Source: Xanthobacteraceae bacterium
Lineage (GTDB): Bacteria; Pseudomonadota; Alphaproteobacteria; Rhizobiales; Xanthobacteraceae
Direction of reading: 5' to 3'
NCBI GenBank assembly: GCA_029239875.1
Contig: JARBUD010000038.1
Coordinates: 1 to 54,712 of the forward strand
Length of the DNA stretch: 54,712 bases
Positions 1 through 8,982 of this stretch are shown piece by piece. The notes beneath the pieces were generated by a model that was not told where the DNA came from, searched no databases, and worked only from the letters and a program-made list of their open reading frames with translations. Each line of letters begins with the position of its first letter. Position 1 is the first letter of the stretch. The position numbers were made by a program, and so were the translations under genes.

Positions 1-805
1 GCTGGCGCTCGCCGACTGCCCGCCGCTGGTGCTGCTCACCGCCCGGCTGGTGCTGGCCGGCGCCATCATGCTGATCATCGCCCCGGTCTGGGACAGCGGC
101 CACCGCCTGCGCCGGCGCGACGTCTGGGCGCTGATCTTCATCGGCATCCTCAACAATTCCATCTATCTCGGGCTCAACTGGACGGCGCTCACCTTCACCT
201 CTTCCGCCTATACGGCGGTACTGACTTCCTCGCTGCCGCTCCTCGTGGCGCTCGGCGCCGGGCCGCTGCTCGGCGAGAAGATGAACCTGCGCAAATGGCT
301 GGGCATCGCGCTCGGCATCGTCGGGGTGATGATCGTGCTGCGCTCGCGCCTCGCCGGCGCGCATGAGACGCTGGCCGGCACGCTGCTGATCGCCGGCGGC
401 GTGCTGTCGCTCTCCGCGGGCACGCTGGCGTTCAAATATTTCCGCCCGCATGGCGGGGTGTGGACCGGCAACGCCATACAGTGCCTCGCCGGCGGCGCGG
501 TGCTGCTGCCCTTCGCGCTGGCCACCGAGAACCCGGCCGACATCCACCTCACCGCCAACCTCATCGGCGGCCTCGCCTTCCTCGTGGTGGCGGTGTCGAT
601 CGGCGGCTACGGGCTGTGGTTCTACCTGCTCACCCGCTCCAGCGCGACGGCGGCCTCCAGCCTGCACTTCCTGATGCCGCCGCTCGGCCTGTTCTTCGGC
701 TGGCTGCTGCTGGGCGAAGAGGTGCCGCTGCTCGACATCCTCGGCATCGTGCCGATCGCTCTCGGCATCTGGCTGGTGACGCGCCCGGCAAGGGGGACGG
801 CCTGA
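1..805 (+). CDS. EamA-family (DMT) transporter, N-terminus cut off by the window edge
   Basis: The reading frame is open from base 2 and ends at TGA 803-805, giving 267 residues of a ten-helix drug/metabolite transporter. Hydrophobic segments alternate with short charged loops. The second EamA repeat starts near GNAIQCLAGG and ends with a proline-rich helix (LLDILGIVPIALGIWLV). EamA proteins are inner-membrane exporters of metabolites, and nothing in the sequence gives the substrate. A GTG at 29 could be called as a start, but coding clearly continues upstream of it, so the gene begins outside the window. It converges on the luciferase-like gene at 927, with a palindromic repeat between them. 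Confidence 0.88.
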   Translation, partial: LALADCPPLVLLTARLVLAGAIMLIIAPVWDSGHRLRRRDVWALIFIGILNNSIYLGLNWTALTFTSSAYTAVLTSSLPLLVALGAGPLLGEKMNLRKWLGIALGIVGVMIVLRSRLAGAHETLAGTLLIAGGVLSLSAGTLAFKYFRPHGGVWTGNAIQCLAGGAVLLPFALATENPADIHLTANLIGGLAFLVVAVSIGGYGLWFYLLTRSSATAASSLHFLMPPLGLFFGWLLLGEEVPLLDILGIVPIALGIWLVTRPARGTA

Positions 806-818
806 CCGCCCCAAACAT

Positions 819-904
819 CGTCATGGCCGGGCTTGGCCCGGCCATCCACGACTTCGCCTTGCCCCAAAAGACGTGGACGCCCGGGCCAAGGCCGGGCATG
901 AGGT
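819..904. repeat. Family B palindromic repeat between convergent genes
   Basis: Two arms of about 30 bases, 820-850 and 872-902, each contain a small GC-rich hairpin of the type GCCGGGC-TTG-GCCCGGC and end in CATCCACG/CGTGGACG. They are approximate inverted copies of each other. The same arm sequence recurs at 2074-2108 and, more diverged, at 2138-2220. Its position between two convergent genes suggests that it also works as a bidirectional terminator, although there is no T-run. Confidence 0.7.
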
Positions 905-926
905 CGTGTGTGGGAGAATGCGGTCG

Positions 927-1955
927 CTACGCCGCCACCGGCGCAGCCTGCAGCGCTTTGATCAACTCGTAGGAGCGCTTCTTCGCCGCCATGTCGGGGA
1001 TGGCGGTGGTGATCATCAATTCGTCCGCCAGCGTCGTCTCCAAGAAGCGCTCCAGCCCCTCGGCCACCTTTTCCGGCCCGCCCACCAGCACCTTCTCGCG
1101 GTTGCGGCGGATGAAGGCGCGGTCGGCGTCGCTATAGGGGAAGGCGGCCGCCTCCTCCGCCGTCGGGATCGGGCCGTAATCGCCGCGCGCCCGCCGCAGA
1201 TGCGCGAGGTCGACGCTGCCCGCCAGCCACTCGGCCTCCTCGTCGGTGGGGGCGCAGACCACCGCCAAAGCGAGGATGGCGTGCGGCGCGGAGAGCCGGT
1301 CGGAGGGCTGGAAGCCGGCGCGGTAGCTCAGCATGGCGTCGAGCACGTCGTGCTGGGCGAAGTGATGGGCATAGGCGAAGCCGACACCGATCTGCGCCGA
1401 CAGCCGCGCGCTGTAGCCGGACGAGCCGAGCAGCCAGAGCGGCGGCAGCTTCACGTCGACCGGCATCACCTTGATGTTGCGGTAGGGATGGTCGGCCGGC
1501 CACTCGCCGGTGTCCCAGAGCATCAGCTCCTTCAGCCGGTCGAGGAAATCGTCGCCCGGATCAATATCCTGCCGGCGGCGCAGCGCATGGGCGGTGAGCT
1601 GGTCGGTGCCGGGTGCGCGGCCGAGGCCGAGATCGACCCGGCCGGGATAGAGACCCTCCAGCACCTTGAAGCGCTCCGCCACCATCAGCGGCGCATGGTT
1701 GGGCAGCATCACCCCGCCCGAGCCGACGCGCATATTCTGGGTGGCGGCGAGGATCTGGCCGATCATCACGTCCGGCGCGCCGGAGGAGACCGAGGGCAGA
1801 TTGTGATGCTCGGCGACCCAGAAGCGGGTGTAGCCGAGGCCATCGACATGGCGGGCGAGCTCGACCGTGCCCCACAGCGCCTGCGGCCCGGTGCCGTTGG
1901 AGGCGACGAAGGAGAGGTCGAGGACGGAGAGCGGGGTGCGCGCGAGACGAGTCAT
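927..1955 (-). CDS. LLM class flavin-dependent oxidoreductase (MsnO8/YhbW-like)
   Basis: This 342-residue protein belongs to the bacterial luciferase-like monooxygenase superfamily, a TIM-barrel fold using FMN. Recognisable blocks are LSVLDLSFV at the N-terminus, [26 protein letters not shown] and [14 protein letters not shown], which match the MsnO8/YhbW branch. I chose ATG 1955; a GTG three codons upstream (1964) is the alternative. It stands alone, with no flavin reductase next to it, and its substrate cannot be told from sequence. A repeat separates it from the EamA gene downstream. Confidence 0.88.
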   Translation of the reverse strand: MTRLARTPLSVLDLSFVASNGTGPQALWGTVELARHVDGLGYTRFWVAEHHNLPSVSSGAPDVMIGQILAATQNMRVGSGGVMLPNHAPLMVAERFKVLEGLYPGRVDLGLGRAPGTDQLTAHALRRRQDIDPGDDFLDRLKELMLWDTGEWPADHPYRNIKVMPVDVKLPPLWLLGSSGYSARLSAQIGVGFAYAHHFAQHDVLDAMLSYRAGFQPSDRLSAPHAILALAVVCAPTDEEAEWLAGSVDLAHLRRARGDYGPIPTAEEAAAFPYSDADRAFIRRNREKVLVGGPEKVAEGLERFLETTLADELMITTAIPDMAAKKRSYELIKALQAAPVAA

Positions 1956-2073
1956 TGCTGACACGTAGGTACGCGCCCGCGCGGTGCCAAGGAGTATCCT
2001 TTCTGTGACCGGGGCGGTCCGCGGCGGAGGGCAAGGACGCGGTCATCGCCAGGCAGGGCCGGTGCCTCCTCAC

Positions 2074-2108
2074 GCCGTCATGCTCGGCCTTGAGCCGGGC
2101 ATCCACGC
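2074..2108. repeat. Family B repeat, single arm
   Basis: CGTCATGCTCGGCC-TTGA-GCCGGGCATCCACG matches one arm of the 819-904 element with small changes. No matching second arm lies immediately beside it. Confidence 0.55.
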
Positions 2109-2137
2109 CTTCTTCGGACCCGACTCATGCCCCCTTC

Positions 2138-2220
2138 CCTCATCCCCGGGCTTGACCCGGGGACCCAGAGGACCGGGTACGCCCAGTCACTGGGTGGCCG
2201 GGTCAAGCCCGGCCATGAGG
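2138..2220. repeat. Family B-like palindromic repeat
   Basis: The left arm at 2138-2168 and right arm at 2190-2220 are imperfect inverted copies (CCCCGGGCTTGACC... against ...GGTCAAGCCCGGCC, outer CCTCAT/ATGAGG). Each arm also folds on itself. Together with 2074-2108 it fills most of the 348-base gap upstream of putA. Confidence 0.65.
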
Positions 2221-2237
2221 GTGAGAGAAACCATCAG

Positions 2238-2243
2238 GTTGCA
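2238..2243 (+). promoter_or_regulatory. Candidate PutA operator (GTTGCA)
   Basis: GTTGCA sits 61 bases before the putA ATG, next to a short dyad (ACCTTT...AAAGGT). The ribbon-helix-helix domain of E. coli PutA is known to recognise GTTGCA, and the PutA encoded here keeps such a domain. A one-mismatch copy in the opposite orientation (GGCAAC) is at 2294-2299. A six-base motif alone is weak evidence. Confidence 0.4.
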
Positions 2244-2303
2244 CCTTTCGACCACAAAGGTTAAACCTCATCGCACCAGCACGGCCGCATAGGGGCAACC
2301 GAC

Positions 2304-5300
2304 ATGACCGCGACCACCATCGGCGTGAAGATCGACGAAGAGCTCCGCGCCCGGCTGAAGGCCGCGGCCGAGCGCGAGGGCCGCTCGCCGCACGCGCTGG
2401 TCAAGCAGGCGCTCATCGCCGCCGTCGAGCGCACCGAGCGCGGTATGCCGGCGCTGGCCGCTGATGCGGCGGAGATTCCCACAGCCGATGCGGGCAGCGC
2501 CCCGCAGGAGAGCCCCTTCCTGCCCTTCGCCCGCGCCATCCAGCCGCAAAGCGTGCTGCGCGCCCGCATCACCTCGGCCTACCGCATGCCCGAGACCGAG
2601 GCGGTGCCCATGCTGATCGGCCCCGCCAGCCTGCCGGAGGCCAAGGCGGAGGCGGCCAGGGAGCGTGCCCGCTCCCTCGTGGAATCCTTGCGCGCCAAGG
2701 GCCAGAAGGGTCCGGTCGAGGGCCTGATCCACGAATATTCGCTGTCCTCGCAGGAAGGCGTGGCGCTGATGTGCCTCGCCGAGGCGCTGCTGCGCATCCC
2801 CGATCGCGCCACCCGCGACGCGCTGATCCGCGACAAGATCGGCCATGGCGACTGGCACGCCCATGTCGGCCAGAGCCCCTCGCTCTTCGTCAACGCCGCC
2901 ACCTGGGGCCTCGTGCTCACCGGCAAGCTGACCACGACCTCCAGCGAGGCCGGCCTGTCCGGCGCCCTTACCCGTCTCATCGGCCGCGGTGGCGAACCCC
3001 TGATCCGCAAGGGCGTCGACGTCGCCATGCGGATGATGGGCGAGCAGTTCGTCACCGGCCAGACCATCTCCGAGGCGCTGGCGAACTCCCGCCGCATGGA
3101 GGCGAAGGGCTTCCGCTATTCCTTCGACATGCTCGGCGAGGCCGCCACCACCGAGGCGGATGCGCGCCGCTATCTCGCCGATTACGAGCAGGCGATCCAT
3201 GCCATCGGCAAGGCCTCGGCCGGGCGCGGGATCTATGAGGGGCCGGGCATCTCGATCAAGCTCTCGGCCCTGCACCCGCGCTACAGCCGCGCGCAATATT
3301 CCCGTGTCGTCAATGAGTTGCTGCCGCGCGTTGTCACATTGGCTAAGCTCGCGCGGCAGTACGACATCGGCCTCAACATCGACGCCGAGGAAGCCGACCG
3401 GCTTGAGATCTCGCTGGACCTGCTTGAATCACTTTGCTTCGACGAGTCGCTAAGCGGCTGGAACGGCATCGGTTTCGTCGTCCAGGCCTATCAGAAGCGC
3501 TGCCCCTATGTGATCGACTACCTGATTGACCTCGCGCGCCGCTCCAACCACCGCATCATGATCAGGCTGGTGAAGGGCGCGTACTGGGACAGCGAGATCA
3601 AGCGCGCGCAGGTCGACGGGCTGGAAGGCTTCCCGGTCTATACCCGCAAGGTCCACACCGACGTCGCCTATCTCGCCTGCGCCCGCAAGCTGCTCGCCGC
3701 GCCGGACGCGGTGTTCCCGCAATTCGCCACCCACAACGCGCAGACGCTCTCCTCCGTCATGGAGATGGCCGGCGCCAACTACTATGCCGGCCAGTACGAG
3801 TTCCAGTGCCTGCACGGCATGGGCGAGCCGCTCTATGAGGAGGTGGTCGGCCGCGAGAAGCTCGGCCGGCCCTGCCGCATCTACGCGCCGGTCGGCACCC
3901 ACGAGACGCTGCTGGCCTATCTCGTGCGGCGCCTGCTCGAAAACGGCGCCAACTCCTCCTTCGTCAACCGCATCGCCGACAAGGCGGTGCCGGTCGACGA
4001 GCTGATCGAGAGCCCGGTCGCCGCGGCCTCGCGCATCGAGCCGATGGGCGCGCCGCACCCGCGCATCGCCGGCCCGAGCGACCTGTTCGGCGAGGAGCGC
4101 CGCAACTCGGCCGGCCTCGACCTCTCCAACGAGCAGCGCCTCGCCTCGCTCGCCGCCGCTTTGCTCGCCGGCAGCGCCGCGCCGCTGAAAGCCGTGCCGC
4201 TGCTCGGCGACGGCCCGGCCGAGGGCATCGCCCGCCCGGTGCTCAATCCCGCGGACCATCGCGACCAGGTCGGCACGGTCGAGGAAGCGACGCCCGAGAT
4301 CGTCGCCCGCGCCATGGAGATCGCCCAGGGCGCCGCGCCGATCTGGCAGTCCACCCCGCCGGAAGAGCGCGCCCAGTGCCTTTCCCGCGCCGCCGATCTG
4401 ATGGAGGCGCGCATGCCCGCGCTCATCGGCATCATCGTGCGCGAGGCAGGGAAATCCTTCCCCAACGCCATCGGCGAGGTGAGGGAAGCCGTTGATTTCC
4501 TGCGCTATTACGGTGCCCAGCTAGCCGGCTGGTCGAACGACAGCCACCGCCCGCTCGGCCCGGTGGTGTGCATCAGCCCGTGGAACTTCCCGCTTGCCAT
4601 CTTCACCGGCCAGGTCGCCGCCGCGCTCGCCGCCGGCAACGCCGTGCTGGCCAAGCCCGCCGAGGAGACGCCCCTCATCGCCCATGCGGCGGTCGAGATT
4701 CTGCGCGAGGCCGGCGTGCCCGCGGGCGCGGTGCAGCTCGTTCCCGGCGCCGGCGAGGTCGGTGCGGCGCTGGTGGGTGACACCCGCACGCGCGGCGTCA
4801 TGTTCACCGGCTCGACCGAGGTGGCGCGGCTCATCCAGGGCCAGCTCGCTGAGCGTCTCAGCCCGGAGGGCGGCGTCATCCCGCTCATCGCCGAGACCGG
4901 CGGGCAGAACGCCATGATCGTCGATTCCTCGGCGCTGGCCGAGCAGGTGGTGGCGGATGTGCTGTCCTCCGCCTTCGATTCCGCCGGCCAGCGCTGCTCG
5001 GCCCTCAGGATCCTCTGCCTGCAGGAGGACGTGGCCGACCGCATGCTGGAGATGCTGCGCGGCGCGTTGAAGGAGCTTTCCGTCGGCAACCCGGTGCAGC
5101 TCTCCACCGATATCGGCCCGGTCATCACCGCCGAGGCGCGCGAGACCATCGAGGCGCATATCGCCCGCATGCGCAAGGCGGGGCGCCCCGTCGAGCAGCT
5201 GGAGCTCGATGCGGAGACGCGCCACGGCACCTTCGTGCCGCCGACCATCATCGAGATCGGGGACATCGCCGAGCTGCACCGCGAAGTGTTCGGCCCGGTG

Positions 5301-6134
5301 CTGCATGTGGTGCGCTATCGCCGCGACGAACTCGACGCGCTGATCGACGCGATCGACGCCACCGGCTACGGCCTCACCTTCGGCCTGCACACCCGCATCG
5401 ACGAGACCATCGCCCATGTCTCCTCGCGCATCGAGGCGGGCAATATCTATGTGAACCGCAACATCATCGGCGCCGTTGTCGGCGTGCAGCCCTTCGGCGG
5501 GCACGGCCTTTCCGGCACCGGGCCGAAGGCGGGCGGACCGCTCTATCTCCACCGCCTGCTGAGCGTGCGCCCGCCCGTGCGCCTGCCTGCCGCCGGTGCG
5601 CCGGAGCCGGCGCGGCTGTGGACCGATTTCGTGTCGGATGCCGACACCCGCGCCCTGTGCGGCGCCGTGCTCGACGCCTCGCCCTTCGGCCACAAGGCGG
5701 AACTCGCCGGCCCGGTCGGTGAGCGCAACGTCTATGCGCTCAAGCCCCGCGGCACGGTGCTGTGCCTCGCCTCGACGGAGCGCGGGCTCGCGGTGCAGAT
5801 CGCGTCCGCGCTCGCCACCGGCAACCGCGTGCTGCTGGAAGGCACCGACCTCCCCGCCTTGCCGGCCGGACTGGAGCGCCATGTCGCCATCACCGACGAC
5901 CTCGCGAGCGCCCGGTTCGACGCGGTGCTGTTCGAGGGCGACAGCGATGCGCTGCACCGGCTGAACGGCGAGATCGCCGCCCGCGGCGGGCCGATCGTGC
6001 TCGTGCACGGGCTGCATCCCGATGCGCTCGCGCGCGGCGAGTTGTACCCGCTCGACCTCCTGATGCTCGAAGGTGCAACCTCCATCAACACCGCGGCCGC
6101 CGGCGGCAATGCCAGCCTGATGAGCATAGGCTGA
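2304..6134 (+). CDS. putA: Trifunctional PutA: transcriptional repressor, proline dehydrogenase and P5C dehydrogenase
   Basis: The 1276-residue protein oxidises proline to glutamate and probably represses its own gene. Residues 1-47 form a ribbon-helix-helix DNA-binding domain (IGVKIDEELRARLKAAAERE). The FAD-dependent proline dehydrogenase barrel follows, with RLVKGAYWDSEIKRAQ and the substrate-binding segment YLVRRLLENGANSSFVNR. The aldehyde dehydrogenase domain has Glu864 (ETGGQN) and catalytic Cys898 (SAGQRCSAL). Residues from about 1090 to the end form the extra C-terminal domain of long PutAs and finish with the conserved SINTAAAGGNASLMSIG motif. Start ATG 2304 retains the whole DNA-binding domain. 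No Lrp-type putR gene is adjacent, which fits self-regulation. Confidence 0.97.
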   Translation: MTATTIGVKIDEELRARLKAAAEREGRSPHALVKQALIAAVERTERGMPALAADAAEIPTADAGSAPQESPFLPFARAIQPQSVLRARITSAYRMPETEAVPMLIGPASLPEAKAEAARERARSLVESLRAKGQKGPVEGLIHEYSLSSQEGVALMCLAEALLRIPDRATRDALIRDKIGHGDWHAHVGQSPSLFVNAATWGLVLTGKLTTTSSEAGLSGALTRLIGRGGEPLIRKGVDVAMRMMGEQFVTGQTISEALANSRRMEAKGFRYSFDMLGEAATTEADARRYLADYEQAIHAIGKASAGRGIYEGPGISIKLSALHPRYSRAQYSRVVNELLPRVVTLAKLARQYDIGLNIDAEEADRLEISLDLLESLCFDESLSGWNGIGFVVQAYQKRCPYVIDYLIDLARRSNHRIMIRLVKGAYWDSEIKRAQVDGLEGFPVYTRKVHTDVAYLACARKLLAAPDAVFPQFATHNAQTLSSVMEMAGANYYAGQYEFQCLHGMGEPLYEEVVGREKLGRPCRIYAPVGTHETLLAYLVRRLLENGANSSFVNRIADKAVPVDELIESPVAAASRIEPMGAPHPRIAGPSDLFGEERRNSAGLDLSNEQRLASLAAALLAGSAAPLKAVPLLGDGPAEGIARPVLNPADHRDQVGTVEEATPEIVARAMEIAQGAAPIWQSTPPEERAQCLSRAADLMEARMPALIGIIVREAGKSFPNAIGEVREAVDFLRYYGAQLAGWSNDSHRPLGPVVCISPWNFPLAIFTGQVAAALAAGNAVLAKPAEETPLIAHAAVEILREAGVPAGAVQLVPGAGEVGAALVGDTRTRGVMFTGSTEVARLIQGQLAERLSPEGGVIPLIAETGGQNAMIVDSSALAEQVVADVLSSAFDSAGQRCSALRILCLQEDVADRMLEMLRGALKELSVGNPVQLSTDIGPVITAEARETIEAHIARMRKAGRPVEQLELDAETRHGTFVPPTIIEIGDIAELHREVFGPVLHVVRYRRDELDALIDAIDATGYGLTFGLHTRIDETIAHVSSRIEAGNIYVNRNIIGAVVGVQPFGGHGLSGTGPKAGGPLYLHRLLSVRPPVRLPAAGAPEPARLWTDFVSDADTRALCGAVLDASPFGHKAELAGPVGERNVYALKPRGTVLCLASTERGLAVQIASALATGNRVLLEGTDLPALPAGLERHVAITDDLASARFDAVLFEGDSDALHRLNGEIAARGGPIVLVHGLHPDALARGELYPLDLLMLEGATSINTAAAGGNASLMSIG

Positions 6135-6135
6135 A

Positions 6136-6157
6136 CGAGGGGGCGCAGGCCCCCTCG
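6136..6157 (+). terminator. Hairpin after putA
   Basis: CGAGGGGGC (6136-6144) and GCCCCCTCG (6149-6157) form a perfect 9-bp stem with a 4-base loop, one base after the putA stop codon. There is no T-run, so termination efficiency is uncertain. Confidence 0.55.
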
Positions 6158-6197
6158 CCTGCCCCTTCGCATGGCTGATATGCGCCTCATCCATGGC

Positions 6198-6221
6198 GAT
6201 ATATCGCATGCGACCTATATC
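6198..6221. promoter_or_regulatory. Candidate OhrR operator
   Basis: The perfect palindrome TCGCATGCGA (6204-6213) is flanked by GATATA on the left and TATATC on the right. This makes an AT-flanked dyad 46-69 bases before the ohrR start. Autoregulation from an upstream dyad is usual for MarR/OhrR proteins. The sequence is not the classical TACAATT-AATTGTA box, so the assignment rests on position and symmetry. Confidence 0.4.
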
Positions 6222-6266
6222 TGTTACGACTGCTTTGGAGGAGGCCGAGACCTTAAGGAGACTGCC

Positions 6267-6800
6267 ATGATCGCGAATAGCCGCCCCATCGAGAAAGACC
6301 CGCGCGGGGACGCCGCTCCGGCCGCCGCGGCGACCGACAGGGAGCGCGCGCCCGATCAGGCCGAGCCCAGGCTCGACGATTTCGTCTGCTTCGCGATCTA
6401 TTCGGCCTCGCACGCCATCAACCGCGTCTACAAGCCGGTGCTCGACCGGCTCGGCCTCACCTATCCGCAATATCTCGCCATGGTGCTGCTGTGGGAGAAG
6501 GACGGGCGCACGGTCGGCGAGATCGGCGAGCGGCTGCGGCTGGAATCCAACACCCTCACGCCCCTGCTCAAGCGGCTGCAGGCTGCCGGCCTGCTCACCC
6601 GCGAGCGCGACGTCGAGGACGAGCGCCAGGTGCGCATCCGCCTCACCGCCAAGGGCCGGGAGCTGCATGCCGGCGCCGCGGCGATGCGCGAGCGGCTCAC
6701 CTCAGCGGCGCGGCAGGACGTCGAGGAGCTGACGCGGTTGCGCGGCGAGGTCTGCGCCCTGCGCGACGCGCTCGATGCGAGCGGGCCGTCCGGCCGATAA
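6267..6800 (+). CDS. ohrR: OhrR-type MarR-family regulator (organic hydroperoxide sensor)
   Basis: This 177-residue protein has a winged helix that matches OhrR closely: VYKPVLDRLGLTYPQYLAM, LRLESNTLTPLLKRLQ and ERDVEDERQVRIRLT. Cys41, in DDFVCFAIYS, is at the position of the peroxide-sensing cysteine of OhrR, whose oxidation releases DNA in characterised members. ATG 6267 is preceded by AAGGAG at good spacing. An in-frame ATG at 6171 would place the upstream dyad inside the gene and is rejected. The usual partner ohr is not adjacent. The N-terminal 35 residues are an Ala/Asp-rich tail not seen in short OhrRs. Confidence 0.85.
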   Translation: MIANSRPIEKDPRGDAAPAAAATDRERAPDQAEPRLDDFVCFAIYSASHAINRVYKPVLDRLGLTYPQYLAMVLLWEKDGRTVGEIGERLRLESNTLTPLLKRLQAAGLLTRERDVEDERQVRIRLTAKGRELHAGAAAMRERLTSAARQDVEELTRLRGEVCALRDALDASGPSGR

Positions 6801-6829
6801 GGCACGGACGGCCGCAGCGGCGGCGCGCA

Positions 6830-7732
6830 TCAAGGCGTCCGGCGGCCGTCTCGTCTTACGTGATCGACGAGCGCGCGCAGCTTGGGCGCCATGTTCCGGC
6901 GGTTCGGGTAGTAGAGATAGAACCCCGCGAAGGGCGGGCAGAACTCCTCCAGCACCGCTACCAGCCGGCCTGTTGCCAGGAACGGCCGGAAACTCTCCTC
7001 GAGACCGCAGGTGATGCCCGCCCCTGCCAGCGCCAGCTTGATCATCAGCGCCATGTCGTTGGTGGTGATCTCCGGCGCGACGGTGACGGCGAACTCCCTT
7101 TCCTCCTCCGCGAACTCCCAGCGATAGGGCGCGACGCGCGGTGCCGGGCGCCAGCCGATGCAGCGATGCGCGGCGAGCTCGCGCGGATGCGCGGGCGCCT
7201 CATAGCGCTCGAGATAGGCCGGCGCGCAGACGATGATCTGCCGCTGCGATCCGGAGACCGGGACGGCGATCATGTCCTGCTCGATCACCTCACCGAGCCG
7301 CACCCCGGCATCATAGCCCTCGCTGACGATGTCGAACTCCTCGTCCGTCACCACGATGTCGAGCTCGATTGCCGGATGCGCCTCGGCAAAGGCCGCGAGC
7401 ATGGGTCCGGAGAGGAAATCCTCGGCGATCGAGGAGACGGCGAGCCGTAGCTGGCCCCGCGGCGCGCCGCGCAAGTTCCGCGCCGCCTCCAGGGCCGACC
7501 TCATCTCCGCCAGTGCCGGCGCCGCGTCGGTGAACAGCCGCTCGCCCGCCTCGGTGAGGCTGACGCTGCGTGTGGTGCGCTGGAGCAGCGCGATGCCGAG
7601 CCGCTCCTCCAGCCGGCGCATGGCCTGGCTGACCGCCGAGCGGGTGACGCCCAGCCGGTCGGCAGCGGCGCGGAAGCTGCGCTCCTCCGCCACCACCGCA
7701 AATACCGCCAGCGCGTCGAGATCCGTTTCCAT
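6830..7732 (-). CDS. LysR-family transcriptional regulator
   Basis: The 300-residue protein has an N-terminal winged helix-turn-helix (ERSFRAAADRLGVTRSAVSQ), the linker RTTRSVSLTEAG, and a C-terminal effector-binding domain from about residue 90. It is divergent from the SDR gene at 7854, the usual arrangement in which a LysR protein controls its neighbour and itself. The 121-base gap between them contains an ATTATCGCGACAAT segment with loose T-N11-A character that could be its site. The effector is unknown. Confidence 0.92.
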   Translation of the reverse strand: METDLDALAVFAVVAEERSFRAAADRLGVTRSAVSQAMRRLEERLGIALLQRTTRSVSLTEAGERLFTDAAPALAEMRSALEAARNLRGAPRGQLRLAVSSIAEDFLSGPMLAAFAEAHPAIELDIVVTDEEFDIVSEGYDAGVRLGEVIEQDMIAVPVSGSQRQIIVCAPAYLERYEAPAHPRELAAHRCIGWRPAPRVAPYRWEFAEEEREFAVTVAPEITTNDMALMIKLALAGAGITCGLEESFRPFLATGRLVAVLEEFCPPFAGFYLYYPNRRNMAPKLRALVDHVRRDGRRTP

Positions 7733-7853
7733 TGGTTAGATCAGCTTCCCAGTCTGTCCATTCATCGGGAGATTATCGCGACAATGGCCGCTGTCTATCT
7801 TTCCACGACAGCGCGCCGGGGTCGCCCGGCCGCACCGAAACAAGGAGATGGAC

Positions 7854-8576
7854 ATGGCTCTCGACAAGGTCGTTCTCATTACCGGCGCCTCCAGCGGCAT
7901 CGGCACCGGCATCGCCCGCGAACTCGCCGCGGCCGGCGCCCGGCTGGTACTCGGCGCCCGGCGCACCGACCGCCTGGAAGCGCTCGCACAGGAGTTGCGC
8001 GCGGACGGCGCCGAGGTCGTCACCCGCCGGCTCGACGTCACCGACCGCGCCGACGTCGCCGCCTTCGCGGAGGCCGGACGGCAGGCCTTCGGCCGCGTGG
8101 ACGTCATGGTCAACAATGCCGGCGTCATGCCGCTGTCGCTCATGGCCTCGCTCAAGGTCGAGGAATGGGACCGGATGGTCGACGTCAACATCAAGGGCGT
8201 GCTCTACGGCGTCGCCGCCGTGCTGCCGGAAATGACCGCCCGCCGCGCCGGCCACATCGTCAACATCGCCTCCATCGGCGCGCTGTCGGTGGTGCCGACC
8301 GCGGCGGTCTATTGCGCCACCAAATTCGCCGTGCGCGCCATCTCCGACGGGCTGCGGCAGGAGAACCGCGACATCCGCGTGACATGCATCCATCCGGGCG
8401 TGGTGGAGAGCGAGCTCGCCGACACCATCACCGATCCCGCCGCCGCGGAGATGATGAAGACCTACCGCGCCATCGCCCTGAAGCCGGACGCCATCGGCCG
8501 CGCCGTGCGCTTCGCCATCGAGCAGCCGGACGACGTGGACGTCAACGAGATCGTCGTCCGCCCGACCGCGGCGTGA
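7854..8576 (+). CDS. SDR-family NAD(P)-dependent oxidoreductase
   Basis: This 240-residue classical short-chain dehydrogenase has the cofactor motif TGASSGIGTGIA, the NNAG motif (VNNAGVMPLS) and the YCATK active-site pair, with serine supplied by NIASIGALS. ATG 7854 lies six bases after AAGGAG; the ATG two codons earlier (7848) touches the Shine-Dalgarno and is less likely. The segment EVVTRRLDVTDRADV suggests the YdfG/serine-dehydrogenase-like branch. It is probably cotranscribed with the Atu4866-like gene 11 bases downstream and controlled by the divergent LysR regulator. Confidence 0.92.
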   Translation: MALDKVVLITGASSGIGTGIARELAAAGARLVLGARRTDRLEALAQELRADGAEVVTRRLDVTDRADVAAFAEAGRQAFGRVDVMVNNAGVMPLSLMASLKVEEWDRMVDVNIKGVLYGVAAVLPEMTARRAGHIVNIASIGALSVVPTAAVYCATKFAVRAISDGLRQENRDIRVTCIHPGVVESELADTITDPAAAEMMKTYRAIALKPDAIGRAVRFAIEQPDDVDVNEIVVRPTAA

Positions 8577-8587
8577 GGAGGCAGGCC

Positions 8588-8938
8588 ATGCCGTTCGCTC
8601 TCCCCCGCCTCTCCGCCGCAGCCCTGCTGCTCGCCTCCACGCTCGCTTTGCCCCAGGAAGGCCGTTCTGAAATGAACCCCGATACGCAGACCACGACCGC
8701 CCCCACCCATCCCTATGTCGGTCTCTGGGTCACGGCCGACCGCCGCGTCCGCCACAGGCTGTTGCCCAACGGGCGCTATGACGAGGCGCGCGGCACGCGC
8801 GAAAGTGCCTATCAGGGCCGCTACGAGGTCACCGGCAACGAGATCTTCTACTGGGACGACACTGGCTTCACCGCTGACGGCGTGTTCATCGACGGCGTCC
8901 TCCACCATGGCGGCATGATCCTCCACCGCACGGAGTGA
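8588..8938 (+). CDS. Atu4866-domain protein with signal peptide
   Basis: The 116-residue product begins with a probable secretion signal (RLSAAALLLASTLALP). The small Atu4866 domain follows: VGLWVTADRRVRHRLLPNGR, ESAYQGRYEVTG, YWDDTGFTADG and VLHHGGMILHR. This domain is a beta-rich module of unknown function, often next to or fused with SDR and LysR genes. ATG 8588 follows the SDR stop by 11 bases with GAGGAGG upstream, so the two genes probably form one transcript. No catalytic role can be assigned. Confidence 0.8.
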   Translation: MPFALPRLSAAALLLASTLALPQEGRSEMNPDTQTTTAPTHPYVGLWVTADRRVRHRLLPNGRYDEARGTRESAYQGRYEVTGNEIFYWDDTGFTADGVFIDGVLHHGGMILHRTE

Positions 8939-8982
8939 GGCACCTCCTCTCAGGGGATGATGTCGTGCCACGTCGCGCGACC

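Noticed and set aside
4521..6668. A 715-codon minus-strand open frame opposite putA and ohrR
   Set aside because: Same shadow effect; it crosses two real genes and the intergenic region, and has no recognisable motif.
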